A stretch of DNA of 64,000 nt, from contig CAZDCK010000001.1 of NCBI GenBank assembly GCA_964503965.1, positions 208,164 to 272,163 on the forward strand, in the 5' to 3' direction. Positions 26,538 through 34,830 of the stretch are shown one piece after another. The position numbers were made by a program, and so were the translations under genes. The notes below the pieces were generated by a model. It saw only the letters and a list, made by a program, of their open reading frames with translations. It was not told where the DNA came from and did no database searches. This DNA comes from Eutrophocola sp964503965. GTDB lineage: Bacteria; Pseudomonadota; Gammaproteobacteria; Pseudomonadales; Pseudohongiellaceae. Positions within the stretch are counted from its first letter, which is position 1, and each line of letters begins with the position of its first letter.

Positions 26538-27971
26538 ATGGAATGGGAAACAGTTATCGGTCTTGAGGTCCACGTGCAATTGTCCACCGCCTCAAAATTA
26601 TTTTCCGGCACCAGCACAGCATTTGGTGCTGCACCAAACACCCAGGCAAGTATTTATGATCTGGCCATGCCGGGCACTCTGCCCGTGCTGAACAAGGAAG
26701 CACTCAAGATGGCCGTAAAATTCGGACTGGCCATCGATGCAGAAATTGGCAAGACCTCTGTTTTTGATCGCAAAAATTATTTCTATCCGGATCTGCCAAA
26801 GGGGTACCAGACTTCCCAACTGGATTATCCAACTGTAGGCAAGGGCCAGCTTGTTATCGACATGGAAGATGGCACCCAGAAAACCATAGGTGTTACACGT
26901 GCCCATATGGAAGAGGATGCTGGCAAGTCACTGCATGAGGATTTCCATGGCAAAAGTGGCATAGACCTTAACCGCGCCGGGACTCCCCTGCTTGAAATCG
27001 TTTCTGAACCCGATATCCGCAGCGCGAAGGAAGCCGTCGCCTACCTGAAGAAACTGCACTCAATCATTCTTTATCTGGGCATCTCCGATGGAGATATGTC
27101 ACAGGGTTCCATGCGCTGTGATGCCAATGTATCTGTTCGCCCAAAAGGGTCTGAAGAACTGGGCACCCGGACAGAGATCAAGAACATCAACTCTTTTCGC
27201 TATGTGGAAAAAGCCATCAACGTGGAAGTGGAACGCCAGATCGATATCATCGAGGATGGTGGCAGGATCATCCAGGAAACACGGCTGTATGATTCCGACA
27301 AGAATGAAACACGTTCCATGCGCAGCAAGGAAGTAGCCAATGACTATCGCTATTTTCCAGAGCCCGACCTGCTGCCCGTTGTCATAGACGATGCCTTTAT
27401 TGAGGCAGTTCGTGAAACCCTTCCGGAACTGCCCGATGTCAAGCACAGGCGTTTTTGTGAGGAATACGGGCTCAGTGACTACGATGCCATGGTGCTTTCC
27501 AGTGACCGGGACACGGCCAACTACTTTGAAGACGTGGTAACCGGTTGCGGTGATGCCAAACTGTCCGCCAACTGGGTGATGGGTGACCTGCAGGCCTACC
27601 TTAACAAGGAAGAACTGGTCATTACCGAAAGCCCCATTGATGCAGGCGCACTGGCTGGACTGATCAAGCGTATCAAGGACAACACCATCTCCTCGAAAAT
27701 CGCCAAGACCGTTTTTGAAGCCATGGTCGACGGTGAAGGTTCTGCCGATGATATTATCGAAAGCAAAGGCCTGAAACAGGTAACGGATACCGGGGCTATT
27801 GAAGCCATGGTTGATGAAGTGATTGCCAACAACCCGGCCCAGGTTCAGCAATTCAGGGACGGTAAGGAGCAGGTCATCGGTTTCTTCGTAGGGCAGATAA
27901 TGAAAGCCTCACAGGGCAAGGCCAATCCGGCACAGGTAAACCAGATGCTGAAAGAGAAGCTGAGTCAGTAA
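26538..27971 (+). CDS. gatB: Asp/Glu-tRNA amidotransferase subunit B
   Basis: GatB binds the misacylated tRNA, activates its carboxylate and receives ammonia from GatA. The 477-residue product has the GatB signatures VIGLEVHVQL at the N-terminus, YPDLPKGYQ, and GMPL-type RAGTPLLEIVSEPD. The C-terminal tail ends with the helical GatB/YqeY domain (GQIMKASQGKANP). It starts 24 bases after gatA. Confidence 0.96.
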   Translation: MEWETVIGLEVHVQLSTASKLFSGTSTAFGAAPNTQASIYDLAMPGTLPVLNKEALKMAVKFGLAIDAEIGKTSVFDRKNYFYPDLPKGYQTSQLDYPTVGKGQLVIDMEDGTQKTIGVTRAHMEEDAGKSLHEDFHGKSGIDLNRAGTPLLEIVSEPDIRSAKEAVAYLKKLHSIILYLGISDGDMSQGSMRCDANVSVRPKGSEELGTRTEIKNINSFRYVEKAINVEVERQIDIIEDGGRIIQETRLYDSDKNETRSMRSKEVANDYRYFPEPDLLPVVIDDAFIEAVRETLPELPDVKHRRFCEEYGLSDYDAMVLSSDRDTANYFEDVVTGCGDAKLSANWVMGDLQAYLNKEELVITESPIDAGALAGLIKRIKDNTISSKIAKTVFEAMVDGEGSADDIIESKGLKQVTDTGAIEAMVDEVIANNPAQVQQFRDGKEQVIGFFVGQIMKASQGKANPAQVNQMLKEKLSQ

Positions 27972-28045
27972 TTACTGCAGGCCGACCGACCCTGTTCAGA
28001 TAACCCGCACAAGTAACAACACAAGTAACAGCAAGAGACACATCA

Positions 28046-28360
28046 ATGACTAAAGAAAAGAAAACCGGTGCTGACAGAACCCAACCCGCGGTTCGTGATG
28101 AGTGGTGGAGTGATGAAAGAGTCAAATCCTTCCTGGAACTGGAAACATCCCAGGACGAAGCCCCGGATTTCCATATCCTGCAAAAAGCCTATCGCGGCAT
28201 GGTACCGGAAGCGTTTTCGCGCTTTGTGGGATTTTTTATGGAAGCAGGTCGCGACCTCAATGAGACCAACATGCATGGTGAGACTATTCTTAAAATCGTG
28301 TCAGAGCATCGCAACTCGGCTGAGTATGCCGATATACTGAAAAAGGCTGGCGCCCACTGA
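28046..28360 (+). CDS. PA4642-family protein
   Basis: This 104-residue protein resembles the uncharacterised Pseudomonas PA4642 family. The shared pattern is a charged N-terminus, 'DFHILQKAYRGM', 'FVGFFMEAGRDLN' and a C-terminal 'ILKKAGA'. The last part, 'GRDLNETNMHGETIL', looks like a single ankyrin-like unit. It has no signal peptide and is likely cytoplasmic. It converges on rhlB, with only six bases between the stops. The function is unknown. Confidence 0.75.
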   Translation: MTKEKKTGADRTQPAVRDEWWSDERVKSFLELETSQDEAPDFHILQKAYRGMVPEAFSRFVGFFMEAGRDLNETNMHGETILKIVSEHRNSAEYADILKKAGAH

Positions 28361-28366
28361 TAATGA

Positions 28367-29692
28367 TCAGTGACGCTTCCTGCCAGAACCGCCCTTGCCA
28401 CCGGAACGTTTTCCTTCCGCCTTGAATTTGGAGGGACGTGAAAATGCCGGAGGTTTAAGCAGCATTTCCTCTGGCGGGTGCTCACAAGGTAATTTCATAC
28501 CAATGGTTTCTTCAATCTCAGGCACCAGGAAAGCATCATCTTCACAGGCGAAACTGACTGAAGTCCCCATCGCCCCTGCCCGACCTGTTCGACCAATCCG
28601 GTGTACATAATCCTCGGCTTCTTCCGGAAGGTTGTAATTCACAACATGGCTGATGTCATCAATGTGCAAACCACGGCCTGCAACATCGGTGGCTACAAGG
28701 ACCTGAATATCATAACTCTTGAAAGCTTCCAGGGTTTTGACCCGTTTGGGCTGTGAAATCTCTCCGGTGAGTAAACCGACACTTACTTCATTACGGTACA
28801 GGTTATCCGCGAGGCGTCTAGCCTGGTCACGACGGTTGGTGAAAACAATCACCCGTTCTCCTTCATCGCTCCGGATCAGGTTATACAACAAAGGATATTT
28901 CTCATCTGTTGTGACCAGGTAAACTTTTTGGTCAACATTGTCAGTGGTCAGTTGCTGAGCTTCCACCTCTATCTGAACAGGATCCACAGCCCAACGGTCA
29001 GCCAGGGTCATGATGTCGTCTGTGAATGTGGCGCTGAACAGCATGGTCTGGCGACACTCTTTCTTTGGCGTGGCCGCTACCACCTGCCTTACCTGAGGGA
29101 TAAACCCCATATCGAGCATGCGATCCGCTTCATCAAGGACCAGTAATTCGACCATCCCCAGGTCGATATTGCGGTTTCGTACAAAGTCCAGTAACCGTCC
29201 CGGTGTTGCGGCAACAATATCGACAATCTCGTTATCAAGCACATCCTGCTGTTTCTGGTAATCGATACCACCGACCAGTGTTGCAATGTTTAAATTGGTA
29301 TATTTGCAGAGCCCATGGGCATCCTTGGCGATCTGCATGACCAGCTCACGTGTCGGGGCAATAATGAGTGCACGCGGCTCTCCCACAAAGCGCTCTTCCT
29401 CGACAGGATTACGTAACAAGTCATTGATAATAGTTGTGAGAAAAGCCGCCGTTTTACCGGTGCCGGTCTGTGCCTTGCCGGTGACATCATGACCTTCAAG
29501 GGTCACTTTGAGACTCTTTGCCTGAATAGGCGTACAGAATTCAAACCCCAGGTCATCTACTGCCTTGAGCAGCTCCTGCGGAAGATCAAAATCCTGGAAT
29601 TTAACTTTTACTTCTTCTGCCGGTGCCTTTGTCCTGGCATCATTTTCTGGCTGGTCAGTTTTCTGGATTGGGTCGGTAATTTCTTCAGTCAC
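28367..29692 (-). CDS. rhlB: DEAD-box RNA helicase RhlB
   Basis: This is an ATP-dependent RNA helicase; RhlB in E. coli is the helicase of the RNA degradosome. The 441-residue product has the Q motif (FEFCTPIQA), motif I GTGKTAAFL, DEAD (VLDEADRMLD), SAT (LFSATF) and HRIGRTGRAG. The N-terminus is charged, and the C-terminal tail is basic (KRSGGKGGSGRKRH). Assignment to RhlB rather than RhlE or SrmB rests on the N-terminal pattern and is probable, not certain. Confidence 0.88.
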   Translation of the reverse strand: MTEEITDPIQKTDQPENDARTKAPAEEVKVKFQDFDLPQELLKAVDDLGFEFCTPIQAKSLKVTLEGHDVTGKAQTGTGKTAAFLTTIINDLLRNPVEEERFVGEPRALIIAPTRELVMQIAKDAHGLCKYTNLNIATLVGGIDYQKQQDVLDNEIVDIVAATPGRLLDFVRNRNIDLGMVELLVLDEADRMLDMGFIPQVRQVVAATPKKECRQTMLFSATFTDDIMTLADRWAVDPVQIEVEAQQLTTDNVDQKVYLVTTDEKYPLLYNLIRSDEGERVIVFTNRRDQARRLADNLYRNEVSVGLLTGEISQPKRVKTLEAFKSYDIQVLVATDVAGRGLHIDDISHVVNYNLPEEAEDYVHRIGRTGRAGAMGTSVSFACEDDAFLVPEIEETIGMKLPCEHPPEEMLLKPPAFSRPSKFKAEGKRSGGKGGSGRKRH

Positions 29693-29773
29693 TTATTCGA
29701 TCCCATAAAGCTTTCTTATTTATCATCATTCATAATTGGTGGCGTATCATAACGGAAAGCCAGAACACTTAAA

Positions 29774-30028
29774 ATGAAAACTTGCAAACAGTGCGGACAC
29801 GCCAATCCCTGGCAGGCTAAATACTGTATGTATTGTGGAACAAAACTGGCCGATGAGACCTTTGGCGAGCCAGTCAACAACCACCAGGGCAGAGCCAACT
29901 GGAATCTGTTCTGGCTGACTCTTGGGGGTTCGTTATTACTGACCTGGATAATGGTAGTTGTTTTTCACCTGCCTATATTCTTTCTTGGTGCCCTTCTGCC
30001 ACTGATCTGGTTCAGCCGAAAAAAATAA
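29774..30028 (+). CDS. Zinc-ribbon membrane protein
   Basis: This is an 84-residue protein with an N-terminal zinc ribbon (CKQCGHANPWQAKYCMYCG: two CxxC pairs) followed by a hydrophilic linker and two hydrophobic segments (LFWLTLGGSLLLTWIMVVVF and IFFLGALLPLIWF). The C-terminus is basic (SRKK). No specific function is known. It is divergent from rhlB. Confidence 0.72.
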   Translation: MKTCKQCGHANPWQAKYCMYCGTKLADETFGEPVNNHQGRANWNLFWLTLGGSLLLTWIMVVVFHLPIFFLGALLPLIWFSRKK

Positions 30029-30061
30029 ATTCCCAGGTCTTCCGGTCAGATTTATAACCAA

Positions 30062-30379
30062 TCAGTTACGACAGCGGTAAATTACAAACATCTGCTCCCC
30101 ATCTCTCACTTGTGTAGCAGGCACAATGGTATCTCCCCTGTCCGCGGCGCGATTTCGGGCCAGCGTTCGAAGTTCAAGGGCAACTTTTTCAGGATTACGG
30201 TCAACAATGGCCTTGTCCATCACTTCAACAGTCGTGGTTCCGGTTCGTGTGCAACTGGAAACCTCATCAGGTGCAAGGACAGCGACATTCTCTCCTTCGG
30301 GAGTCATCTTCACCCAGGTACAGGAAGACAACAGCAGCATTGCAGTAATCAGGCCTGCTATATGCGAAAAATGATTCAT
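30062..30379 (-). CDS. DUF4156 family lipoprotein
   Basis: This is a 105-residue outer- or inner-membrane lipoprotein with the signal ending in LLSSC. The mature part 'VAVLAPDEVSSC', 'RTLARNRAADRGDTIVPA' and 'VYRC'-type ending (FVIYRCRN) match the DUF4156 pattern. Its cysteines may form a disulfide. It lies 20 bases after yceI-like and may be co-transcribed with it. The function is unknown. Confidence 0.75.
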   Translation of the reverse strand: MNHFSHIAGLITAMLLLSSCTWVKMTPEGENVAVLAPDEVSSCTRTGTTTVEVMDKAIVDRNPEKVALELRTLARNRAADRGDTIVPATQVRDGEQMFVIYRCRN

Positions 30380-30399
30380 CTTTTATTTACCTGTCAATT

Positions 30400-31020
30400 T
30401 CAATCCCGATTGAATTTGGCATTCACTTCGATGCTTACAAGGTCTTCAGCCATGTTCAGATACTGGTCAAGACCAAAGTCTGTGCGATTGAATGTCCCGG
30501 TAGCCTGCATACCAATACTGCTACCTGATAATTTCCCATCTGTTCCACCATAAAAACGCACATGGAGAGTCCAGGGTCTTGTCGTGCCAACAAAGGACAA
30601 TTCGCCATTGAAGTCGGCCTCATTTTCGCCAGTTACATCAACGCTGGTCGTCGTAAAGGTCGCTTCTGGATACAGGGATGCGTTGAACCAGACAGAACTG
30701 TTAACCAGTGTCTCCTCCACATCACCGTCCGCCATATCCAGACTGCCCATCTGCACGGTGGCACTAAGCCTTGAATTACTCAGGTCATCAAAATCCATCT
30801 GCAGGGTTGCGGAATAATTATCAAAACGACCAACCAGGTTCAGGTATTGTTGCTGCATAACACGAAAAAGAACACTGCCGTACTGCCTGGTCAGCGTATA
30901 ACTGACAAGATCATTCTCACTCGCGGCAGACACCGAACCACAAAAAGAAATACACAAAAACAGACAGGTCATTCGGACCCTATTGACGCTGGCAAAACCA
31001 GCCTTGAACGCTCGCTGCAT
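30400..31020 (-). CDS. YceI-family periplasmic protein
   Basis: YceI proteins are lipocalin-like and bind isoprenoid or other lipid molecules in the periplasm. The start at 31020 follows TGGAG and gives a signal peptide ending in SVSAA; the frame is open to 31047. The 206-residue product has family features such as 'GSVLFRVMQQQYLNLVGRF', 'NSSVWFNASLYPEATF', 'ADFNGELSFVGTTRPWTL' and 'GTFNRTDFGL'. Its ligand is not shown by the sequence. Confidence 0.85.
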   Translation of the reverse strand: MQRAFKAGFASVNRVRMTCLFLCISFCGSVSAASENDLVSYTLTRQYGSVLFRVMQQQYLNLVGRFDNYSATLQMDFDDLSNSRLSATVQMGSLDMADGDVEETLVNSSVWFNASLYPEATFTTTSVDVTGENEADFNGELSFVGTTRPWTLHVRFYGGTDGKLSGSSIGMQATGTFNRTDFGLDQYLNMAEDLVSIEVNAKFNRD

Positions 31021-31119
31021 GACAACTCCAGGATAAAAATAGATCAATCATTCTTACAGGCGAGCATGATCAGGTCAATCAGCCCCCCCTGTTTCCATGA
31101 AGAAATCACAAAGACATGA

Positions 31120-31143
31120 GGCGGATGTGATAACACATCCGCC
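31120..31143 (-). terminator. Strong stem-loop downstream of hsp20
   Basis: A perfect ten-base-pair inverted repeat (GGCGGATGTG/CACATCCGCC, four-base loop) lies 16 bases after the hsp20 stop. There is no immediate T run, so it may be a weak terminator or a 3'-end-protecting hairpin. Confidence 0.45.
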
Positions 31144-31158
31144 CTGAAGAAAAACCAG

Positions 31159-31602
31159 CTATTTGATTGGAATCTGCTTTCTGGCCGGGGCTACATCTCC
31201 TTTCGGTATCTGTAATGTCAGCACCCCGTTATCAAACTCTGCCTCGATGGCTGATTCATCAATATCCTTGCCCAGATTAAAGCTCCTGGAATACTGACCA
31301 ACACGTCTCTCCTGCCGAATTAGCCGGGTACCGTCTTTCTCTTCAGCTTCATCCTTGTGCTCTGCCAAGATCCTCAGCACATTATTGTCCACTGACACAT
31401 CGATTTTATCTCTGGACAAGCCTGGAAAGTCGGCTTTGACACTGTAACCACTTTCAGTTTCATGGATGTCCACTGCAATATTGCCAATATCCACACGATT
31501 CTCGGGCAGCAATCTGAAAGCTGGCAATCGATCCTGAAAAAAACTGTCATTGAAAAAGGAATCCATCGCACCAAAAGGGGAATGTCTTGTCATCTTGTTC
31601 AT
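31159..31602 (-). CDS. Small heat-shock protein Hsp20 (IbpA-like)
   Basis: This is a cytoplasmic holdase chaperone of the alpha-crystallin family. The ATG at 31602 follows AGGAGAGAGACC and gives 147 residues; the frame is open to 31641. The alpha-crystallin domain is clear, with YSVKADFPGLSRDKIDVSV, 'RVGQYSRSFNLG' and 'AEFDNGVLTLQIPK'. A C-terminal IPIK matches the I-x-I/V anchor used in oligomer assembly. A sigma32-like promoter with a hairpin-forming leader lies upstream. Confidence 0.93.
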   Translation of the reverse strand: MNKMTRHSPFGAMDSFFNDSFFQDRLPAFRLLPENRVDIGNIAVDIHETESGYSVKADFPGLSRDKIDVSVDNNVLRILAEHKDEAEEKDGTRLIRQERRVGQYSRSFNLGKDIDESAIEAEFDNGVLTLQIPKGDVAPARKQIPIK

Positions 31603-31680
31603 GGTCTCTCTCCTCAAAAGTAAGCTTAACCACTTGATCAACTGACGTTCATGAGCAGCATGAACACCATCATCATGCGT

Positions 31681-31710
31681 TATCTAGGGGCTCAAGCGAT
31701 TACTTCAAGG
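31681..31710 (-). promoter_or_regulatory. Heat-shock (sigma32-type) promoter of hsp20
   Basis: On the minus strand CCTTGAAG (-35, 31703-31710) and CCCCTAGATA (-10, 31681-31690) are separated by 12 bases. The heat-shock sigma factor consensus is CTTGAAA and CCCCATNT with a spacing of about 13-15 between the cores. The transcript leader contains the inverted repeat TTCATG/CATGAA at 31650-31666. Confidence 0.65.
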
Positions 31711-31770
31711 GGCAGGAACAGAAGGATTAGCCGGTGAGTTGACCTGTATCAAGTACTGGAAAATACGCGT

Positions 31771-32511
31771 TTAGCTGCAGCAGGAGCAGGTGGGATTCTT
31801 TTTTAGCCTCATTTCCCGGAACTGCATGGTCACGGCATCCAGGAATAGCAGTCTGCCAGTCAGGGGTGAGCCAATACCAGTGATCAGCTTGATGGTTTCC
31901 ATGGCCTGAAGTGTACCAATGATACCGACCAGAGGTGCCATAACACCGCTTTCAGAACAGCTGAGCTGCATATCGTCACCTTTACTGTAAAGACACTGGT
32001 AACAGGGACTCTCGGCATCACTACCGTCAAAAACGCTAACCTGTCCTTCCATGCGAATGGCCGCACCGGAAACCAGGGGCACTTTATGTTTGACTGTCGC
32101 TGCATTGATGGCAAAACGTGTAGAGAAATTGTCCGTACAATCCAGAACCACATCAGCCGCTCTGACCGCTTCCTCCAACTGTTCCCCTTCCAGCCTGCAG
32201 GCCAGGGTATCAACGCGAATGGTATCGTTCAGTCGGGCAAGTGACTGGCTGGCAGACGCCACCTTCTGTTTACCGATACTATTGGTCCCATGAAGAACCT
32301 GACGCTGGAGATTGCTCAGATCGACTTCATCATCATCGGCAAGTACAAGATGACCAACCCCACTGGTGGCAAGATACATGGCTGCAGGACATCCCAGGCC
32401 ACCCAGCCCGATGATAAGCACACGGGCATCAAGCAAAGCCTGCTGTCCGCGAACATCCATTTGCGGCAACATGATCTGGCGGGAGTATCGGAGAAGCTGG
32501 TCGTCGTTCAT
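31771..32511 (-). CDS. moeB: Molybdopterin-synthase adenylyltransferase MoeB-like
   Basis: This E1-like enzyme adenylates the C-terminus of a sulfur-carrier protein such as MoaD or ThiS. The 246-residue product starts 'RYSRQIMLPQMDVRGQQAL', has the nucleotide-binding GLGGLGCPAA, the Asp of LVLADDDEVDLSNLQRQ, and the zinc ligands CYQC and the terminal CSCC. No sulfurtransferase domain is fused. It follows prmC in the common hemA-prfA-prmC-moeB order. A ThiF role cannot be excluded. Confidence 0.88.
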   Translation of the reverse strand: MNDDQLLRYSRQIMLPQMDVRGQQALLDARVLIIGLGGLGCPAAMYLATSGVGHLVLADDDEVDLSNLQRQVLHGTNSIGKQKVASASQSLARLNDTIRVDTLACRLEGEQLEEAVRAADVVLDCTDNFSTRFAINAATVKHKVPLVSGAAIRMEGQVSVFDGSDAESPCYQCLYSKGDDMQLSCSESGVMAPLVGIIGTLQAMETIKLITGIGSPLTGRLLFLDAVTMQFREMRLKKNPTCSCCS

Positions 32512-32813
32512 TTAAGTGTATGCTGGTTCAACGTTGATATCGGGATAATGGTAAGGATAAAGGATAAAAGGCAGGACCGTTAGCCTCACACTGACAGTCA
32601 AGGGAATTTATTCAGGCTTACCATTAACTTTTAACATCGATCAATCTGACACTTCGATCAATGAGCCTGTTTCCTCCCGCATCCAGCCTTCTGTCTCCTG
32701 AATCTCGGTTTTTGCCGAATAACGCTGCGCTCTACCGGCCGCCATTAATTCGGAATAATTCCTCCTGCATCCTGCTTCCTGTTTCCTACACTGAGCCCCA
32801 CCCTTTTATTGAT
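32512..32813. repeat. Repeat-bearing 302-base gap between prmC and moeB
   Basis: No gene is visible here. The region contains a purine tract (CGGGATAATGGTAAGGATAA, 32541-32560, continuing AGGATAAAAGG), similar to the one between mreB and mreC. Farther on are two imperfect direct copies of a pyrimidine-rich element: CCTCCCGCATCCAGCCTTCT (from about 32674) and CCTCCTGCATCCTGCTTCCT (32761-32780). The interval interrupts an otherwise tight operon. Confidence 0.6.
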
Positions 32814-33659
32814 TTATCGTCTCCTTCCGACCGTCACCCTTTCCTGGCCAGCAAGGTCTCTTAATGTTTCCACTTCAGTAAATCCACTGTCTGTAAAAAT
32901 ACTACGGACCGCTTCGCCCTGGTTATAGCCATGCTCTACCATCAACCATCCCCCGGGGTGAAGGAAGGGACCCGTCTGACTGGTAATTTTTTTGATGTCA
33001 TCCAGGCCCTGAGGTCCGGAAACCAGCGCCTCGATCGGTTCAAACAGGACATCCCCCTGCTCCAGGTGTATATCCTTTTCTTCCACATATGGTGGGTTGC
33101 TGACAATGGCATCAAAAAGCATTCCTGCCAGGGGAGTTGTCCATTCCCCACTGACCCCTTGCCGGAAATCGATATTACCCAGCTCCAGTCTTTCTGCATT
33201 TTCTTTTGCAACAGCCAATGCCTTGTCAGACGCATCTGTCGCGACAAACTTCCAGTCCGGCTTTTCAGAGGCCAGAGCCAGCGCAATAGCCCCTGACCCT
33301 GTACCTAGATCAGCTATTATCGCGTCATTCCTGTCTACCATTCTTTCCAGCAGGGTTTCAATGAGGAGTTCCGTTTCAGGCCGGGGAATCAATACATCAT
33401 GGGTAATTTTCAGTAGCAGTCCCCAGAATTCCCTCCGCCCGGTCAGGTAGGCAACGGGTTGACCATCCTGTCGGCGGCGCAAAAGTTCAAGGTATAGATG
33501 CTGTTCATGCAAGGTAGGGATATGTTCTGGCCATGTGTATAGCCAGGTTCGATTTCGATTAAGGGAGCAGGCCAGCAATACCTCGGCATCAAGGCGGCCA
33601 CTATCACTGCCCGCCAGTGCTGTTTCACCGTCCGTAAGCAGTTGTTTGACAGTTGCCAT
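32814..33659 (-). CDS. prmC: Release factor glutamine methyltransferase
   Basis: PrmC methylates the glutamine of the GGQ motif in release factors 1 and 2. The 281-residue product has the helical N-terminal domain, the SAM motif DLGTGSGAIALALA and the catalytic NPPYVEE. It starts 20 bases after the prfA stop codon, its natural partner. The C-terminal pattern 'LVEHGYNQGEAV' is standard. Confidence 0.96.
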   Translation of the reverse strand: MATVKQLLTDGETALAGSDSGRLDAEVLLACSLNRNRTWLYTWPEHIPTLHEQHLYLELLRRRQDGQPVAYLTGRREFWGLLLKITHDVLIPRPETELLIETLLERMVDRNDAIIADLGTGSGAIALALASEKPDWKFVATDASDKALAVAKENAERLELGNIDFRQGVSGEWTTPLAGMLFDAIVSNPPYVEEKDIHLEQGDVLFEPIEALVSGPQGLDDIKKITSQTGPFLHPGGWLMVEHGYNQGEAVRSIFTDSGFTEVETLRDLAGQERVTVGRRR

Positions 33660-33679
33660 AATTGCCTTTGCCCGACGTC

Positions 33680-34762
33680 TCAGCTCGCCATTTCTGCCAG
33701 CTGGTCAGCCTGGTGTTCGGTGATAAGTGACTGGATTATTTCACCCAGATCGCCGGCCATGACCTCTGCCAGCCTGCTGAGTTTCAGGTTGATGCGATGA
33801 TCCGTGACCCGTCCATCAGGATAATTGTAGGTACGAATTTTCTCGGAGCGGTCGCCACTGCCTACCAGATTGCGCCGCGCATCAGACTGCTCCTGTTGTT
33901 GTTCTGCTTCCGCCGCTGACTGCAGTTTGGCCTGTAACAGCGACATGGCCCGCGCACGGTTTTTGTGCTGTGAACGTTCATCCTGGCACTCAACCACGAT
34001 TCCCGTCGGTATATGGGTAAGCCGGATGGCAGAGTCAGTCTTGTTAACATGCTGACCACCCGCCCCACTGGCGCGAAATGTATCCACCCGTAAATCAGCC
34101 TTGTTAATCTCAATCTCTTCCACATCATCCACCTCAGGCATGACGGCAACAGTACATGCAGACGTGTGCACCCTGCCCTGGGTTTCTGTCTCGGGTACAC
34201 GCTGGACACGATGGGCGCCGGACTCAAACTTCAACTGTCCGTAAACACTTTTGCCCTCAAGCCTGACAATAATTTCCTTGTATCCCCCATGCTCACCAGC
34301 TCGTTCACTGATCACTTCCACGTTCCAGCCCTGTGTTTCCGCATAACGTGAATACATACGAAAAAGATCTCCGGAAAAAATCGCGGCTTCGTCACCACCT
34401 GTACCCGCGCGGATTTCCAGAAAGACATTGCAGTTGTCCTTGGGGTCCTTCGGTAACAACAGTTTTTGCAGTTCTGCATCCAGGGACTCGAGTCGTGCCT
34501 GGGCCGAATTTAACTCCTCCTCTGCCATTTCCCTGACATCAGGATCACTGTCTTTCTGCAGAAGCCTGGCTTCCTCCATGTCTGACTGGGTTTGCCGGAA
34601 AGACGCAAAGCACTGCACTACGGATTCCAGCTCCGCATACTCTTTCGAATATTCGCGAAACTTATCCTGGTCACTGATTACCTCGGCGTCACTGAGCAAC
34701 GCTTCCAGCTCTTCATAACGGTCTTTGAGGTTTTCAAGCTTGGTGAAAACAGATGGATTCAT
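33680..34762 (-). CDS. prfA: Peptide chain release factor 1
   Basis: RF1 recognises UAA and UAG and triggers peptide release. The 360-residue product has the GGQ motif (SGAGGQHVNKTDSA) near residue 235, and 'RVPETETQGRVHTSA', which corresponds to the codon-recognition PxT loop, here PET where E. coli has PAT. A C-terminal pattern of 'RTYNYPDGRVTDHR' is also typical. It lies between hemA and prmC. Confidence 0.97.
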   Translation of the reverse strand: MNPSVFTKLENLKDRYEELEALLSDAEVISDQDKFREYSKEYAELESVVQCFASFRQTQSDMEEARLLQKDSDPDVREMAEEELNSAQARLESLDAELQKLLLPKDPKDNCNVFLEIRAGTGGDEAAIFSGDLFRMYSRYAETQGWNVEVISERAGEHGGYKEIIVRLEGKSVYGQLKFESGAHRVQRVPETETQGRVHTSACTVAVMPEVDDVEEIEINKADLRVDTFRASGAGGQHVNKTDSAIRLTHIPTGIVVECQDERSQHKNRARAMSLLQAKLQSAAEAEQQQEQSDARRNLVGSGDRSEKIRTYNYPDGRVTDHRINLKLSRLAEVMAGDLGEIIQSLITEHQADQLAEMAS

Positions 34763-34830
34763 GTGTATTACTACTGTTATTGCCGACCTGGACTATGGCT
34801 TGTCATGGCTCGGCGAAAAAGGAATCGGGA

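Noticed and set aside
27099..27851. A 250-residue minus-strand open frame
   Set aside because: It is wholly antisense to gatB, which is clearly the real gene.
33680..34762. The PET tripeptide in place of PAT in RF1 as a functional change
   Set aside because: The middle residue of the PxT motif varies among RF1 proteins, so it is not good evidence of altered codon recognition.
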